Notes under the pieces: model-generated | Told to the model about the DNA's origin: nothing | Databases searched by the model: none | What the model saw: the letters and a program-made list of their open reading frames with translations, nothing else | Source of the DNA: Streptomyces hygroscopicus | GTDB taxonomy: Bacteria > Actinomycetota > Actinomycetes > Streptomycetales > Streptomycetaceae | Direction: 5' to 3' | Length of the DNA: 64,000 bases | Assembly: GCF_026168105.1 (NCBI RefSeq) | Contig: NZ_LBMW01000030.1 | Location: 37,091 to 101,090, forward strand | Position numbers and translations under genes: made by a program | Part shown: piece after piece, positions 62,888 to 64,000 of the stretch | Layout of the letters: each line of letters opens with the position of its first letter | How positions within the stretch are numbered: position 1 is the stretch's first letter

Positions 62888-63183
62888 GCCACGTCCTCAG
62901 CGGCAGCCGCCAGATCGGAGGGATGCTGCGCCAGAGGGGTGGCTTGCACCCTCATGTAGGGGAACAGCGGCAGGTTCCAGAGGATGCGGTGCAGTGCCTC
63001 GTTGTCCGCGACGTCGAAGACGCTGATGTTGGCGTAATGCCCGACGCGCCGCCAGATGTGGACCCATTCCCCTGACTTCTGAAGTTCCTGGCAGTAGGCC
63101 TTCTCCCGGGCCAACAGGTCCGTGCGAACCTCCGGGGCGAGGTCGCGCGGAATCTCAACGTCCGTCCGTACCGCGAACAGCAC
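62884..63183 (-). CDS. catC: muconolactone delta-isomerase
   Basis: A 99-residue protein of the normal length for CatC, which turns muconolactone into 3-oxoadipate enol-lactone. MLFAVRTDVEIPRDLAPEVR, EWVHIWRRVGHYANISVFDV and LFPYMRVQATPLAQHP cover the fold. It is the only intact gene of the decayed catechol branch, between the catA remnant and the chimera. Confidence 0.88.
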   Translation of the reverse strand: MLFAVRTDVEIPRDLAPEVRTDLLAREKAYCQELQKSGEWVHIWRRVGHYANISVFDVADNEALHRILWNLPLFPYMRVQATPLAQHPSDLAAAAEDVA

Positions 63184-63372
63184 TGTTCATCACGCCTTGT
63201 CGAGGATGAAGTCGTAGGTGACCCTCGTTGCCGCTGCCGTCGGCGGCCGGCTTCGGGTCGAGGATCAGCTCCGGCTTGACGGCAGACGCGATGTCGTCCT
63301 CGACGTGGCTGCCGCCCTGGAAGTACAGCTGGGTGGTGATGAGCTGGTGGCCCGACGCCGACACCTTCGGGT
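63184..63372 (-). pseudogene. catA remnant (catechol 1,2-dioxygenase C-terminus)
   Basis: KVSASGHQLITTQLYFQGGS and VKPELILDPKPAADGSGNE match the last 60 residues of intradiol dioxygenases. One extra G after GSGNE shifts the frame; removing it gives VTYDFILDKA and a stop, the family end. The N-terminal three quarters, with the iron ligands, are gone and LysR sequence is joined upstream. Confidence 0.8.
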
Positions 63373-63757
63373 GAGCATCTCGGTGTGCACCTCCAGCATC
63401 ACTTGGGGCATCTTGCGCTCCAGCAGGCGGGCGAGGGTCGGCAGTTGGCGGTACGAGGCAGAGCCGGTGAGGCCGATTCGCACCACCCCCTCAGCTCCCG
63501 AAGCGAAGCGTCCGACCCTGGCTACGGCGTCGTCGACGCCTTTGGGGATGCCTCCACTTCACCGCGGAACACCTGGCCGGCGCCGGTCAGGGCGACCTGC
63601 CGGGTGGTGCGAGTGAAGAGCTCGACGTCAAGTTCTACCTCCAGCGGGCGGATCGCCTGGGAAAGCGGCGGCTGCGCCATGTGCAACCGTTCCGCCGCCC
63701 GGCCGAATGGCACGTCTCGACGACTGCCGCAAAATAGCGCAGATGCCTGAGCTCCAT
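63373..63757 (-). pseudogene. LysR-family regulator (CatR-like), frameshifted and truncated
   Basis: From ATG 63757 the order is MELRHLRYFAAVVETCH, then in the next frame FGRAAERLHMAQPPLSQAIR and LFTRTTRQVALTGAGQVF (helix-turn-helix), then in a third frame GVDDAVARVGRFASGAEGV and VRIGLTGSASYRQLPTLARL (start of the ligand domain). It ends at VHTEMLT and passes directly into catA sequence. Two frameshifts plus a deletion. Confidence 0.78.
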
Positions 63758-63909
63758 CGGAATCTCCCCCCATTGCGACCCAGCGTAGGAACGTGACTAC
63801 CGATCCCACAAATACTTCGTTGCAGGGTATTCATATGCGGCAGATATCAATCCCCCTGGGCCAATCCTAAAAGAGCGTTTTGTCCCGGCGAGGTTGTTTG
63901 GTTCGAGGT

Positions 63910-64000
63910 TCAGGTGTCGCGCCAGTTCGGGGTTGATTCGCTGGTGAGTCGTCGGCTTATGAGGTCGATCATCGCGACGTGGATTATGGCTTCGGAGCGG
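63910..64000 (-). pseudogene. transposase C-terminal end, runs off the window
   Basis: The minus strand reads SEAIIHVAMIDLISRRLTSE then STPNWRDT and a stop, the typical tail of an IS5-family transposase. A CTAAAAGAGCG segment just beyond (63868-63878) may belong to the terminal repeat. Whether the whole gene is intact cannot be seen. Confidence 0.6.

Overview
The window is high-GC actinobacterial DNA with strongly G/C-biased third codon positions, many GTG starts and ATGA/GTGA stop-start overlaps. Several genes look leaderless, and the decayed insertion sequences belong to families common in Streptomyces (ISL3, ISAs1, IS5, IS110, IS701, IS3, IS605/TnpB). It looks like Streptomyces or a close relative, probably a chromosomal arm or other accessory region. 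No rRNA, tRNA or CRISPR array was seen.

Layout. (1) 0-6.7 kb: a ROK repressor, a sulfonate/taurine-type ABC importer, a Cys-type sulfatase and its formylglycine-generating enzyme, which together form an organosulfate scavenging unit. (2) 6.9-8.9 kb: an LCM-type methyltransferase flanked by a pair of about 95-bp inverted repeats, then a broken ISL3 transposase. (3) 9.2-24.9 kb: the most distinctive region, a probable C7-cyclitol (pseudosugar) glycoside cluster. It encodes a sugar-phosphate cyclase of the 2-epi-5-epi-valiolone synthase type, an aldo-keto reductase, a VOC protein, two medium-chain dehydrogenases, an MFS sugar porter, an alditol-oxidase-like flavoenzyme, a PP2C-like protein, a GntR/HutC regulator, a GT4 glycosyltransferase, GalE, a GH63-like glycosidase, a Gfo/Idh/MocA oxidoreductase, GalU and a SemiSWEET. 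HutC-type operator sequences sit at the gntR start and inside the GT4-operon promoter. No aminotransferase is visible. (4) 24.9-33.4 kb: small housekeeping-like genes, then a DeoR-controlled carbohydrate regulon (ABC importer, PfkB kinase, GH4 glycosidase) with palindromic operators in the divergent promoter region.

(5) 33.4-37.2 kb: IS debris, an orphan protein built from tandem repeats, a VapBC-like toxin-antitoxin pair, and fragments of narI and IS701. (6) 37.3-49.5 kb: an aldoxime-nitrile-amide region. It holds a branched-chain/amide-type ABC importer, an amidase, an AraC regulator, an aldoxime dehydratase and a nitrilase. It also holds an ArsR regulator and an unusual apparently cytosolic protein that joins an SRPBCC domain to a periplasmic-binding-protein domain paralogous to the importer's own binding protein. 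The likely flow is aldoxime to nitrile to acid, with amide to acid as a side branch.

(7) 49.5-59.5 kb: a graveyard of nested transposases, a TnpB remnant next to an IS605-like right end, a second toxin-antitoxin pair, a serine-recombinase remnant and a GT87 membrane glycosyltransferase. (8) 59.5-64 kb: an ActP/DUF485 symporter operon, then a decayed beta-ketoadipate (catechol) cluster. In that cluster, deletions have fused catR to catA and a 3-oxoacid CoA-transferase subunit to a 3-oxoadipate enol-lactonase, leaving only muconolactone isomerase intact. All functions are inferred from sequence reading without database searches.
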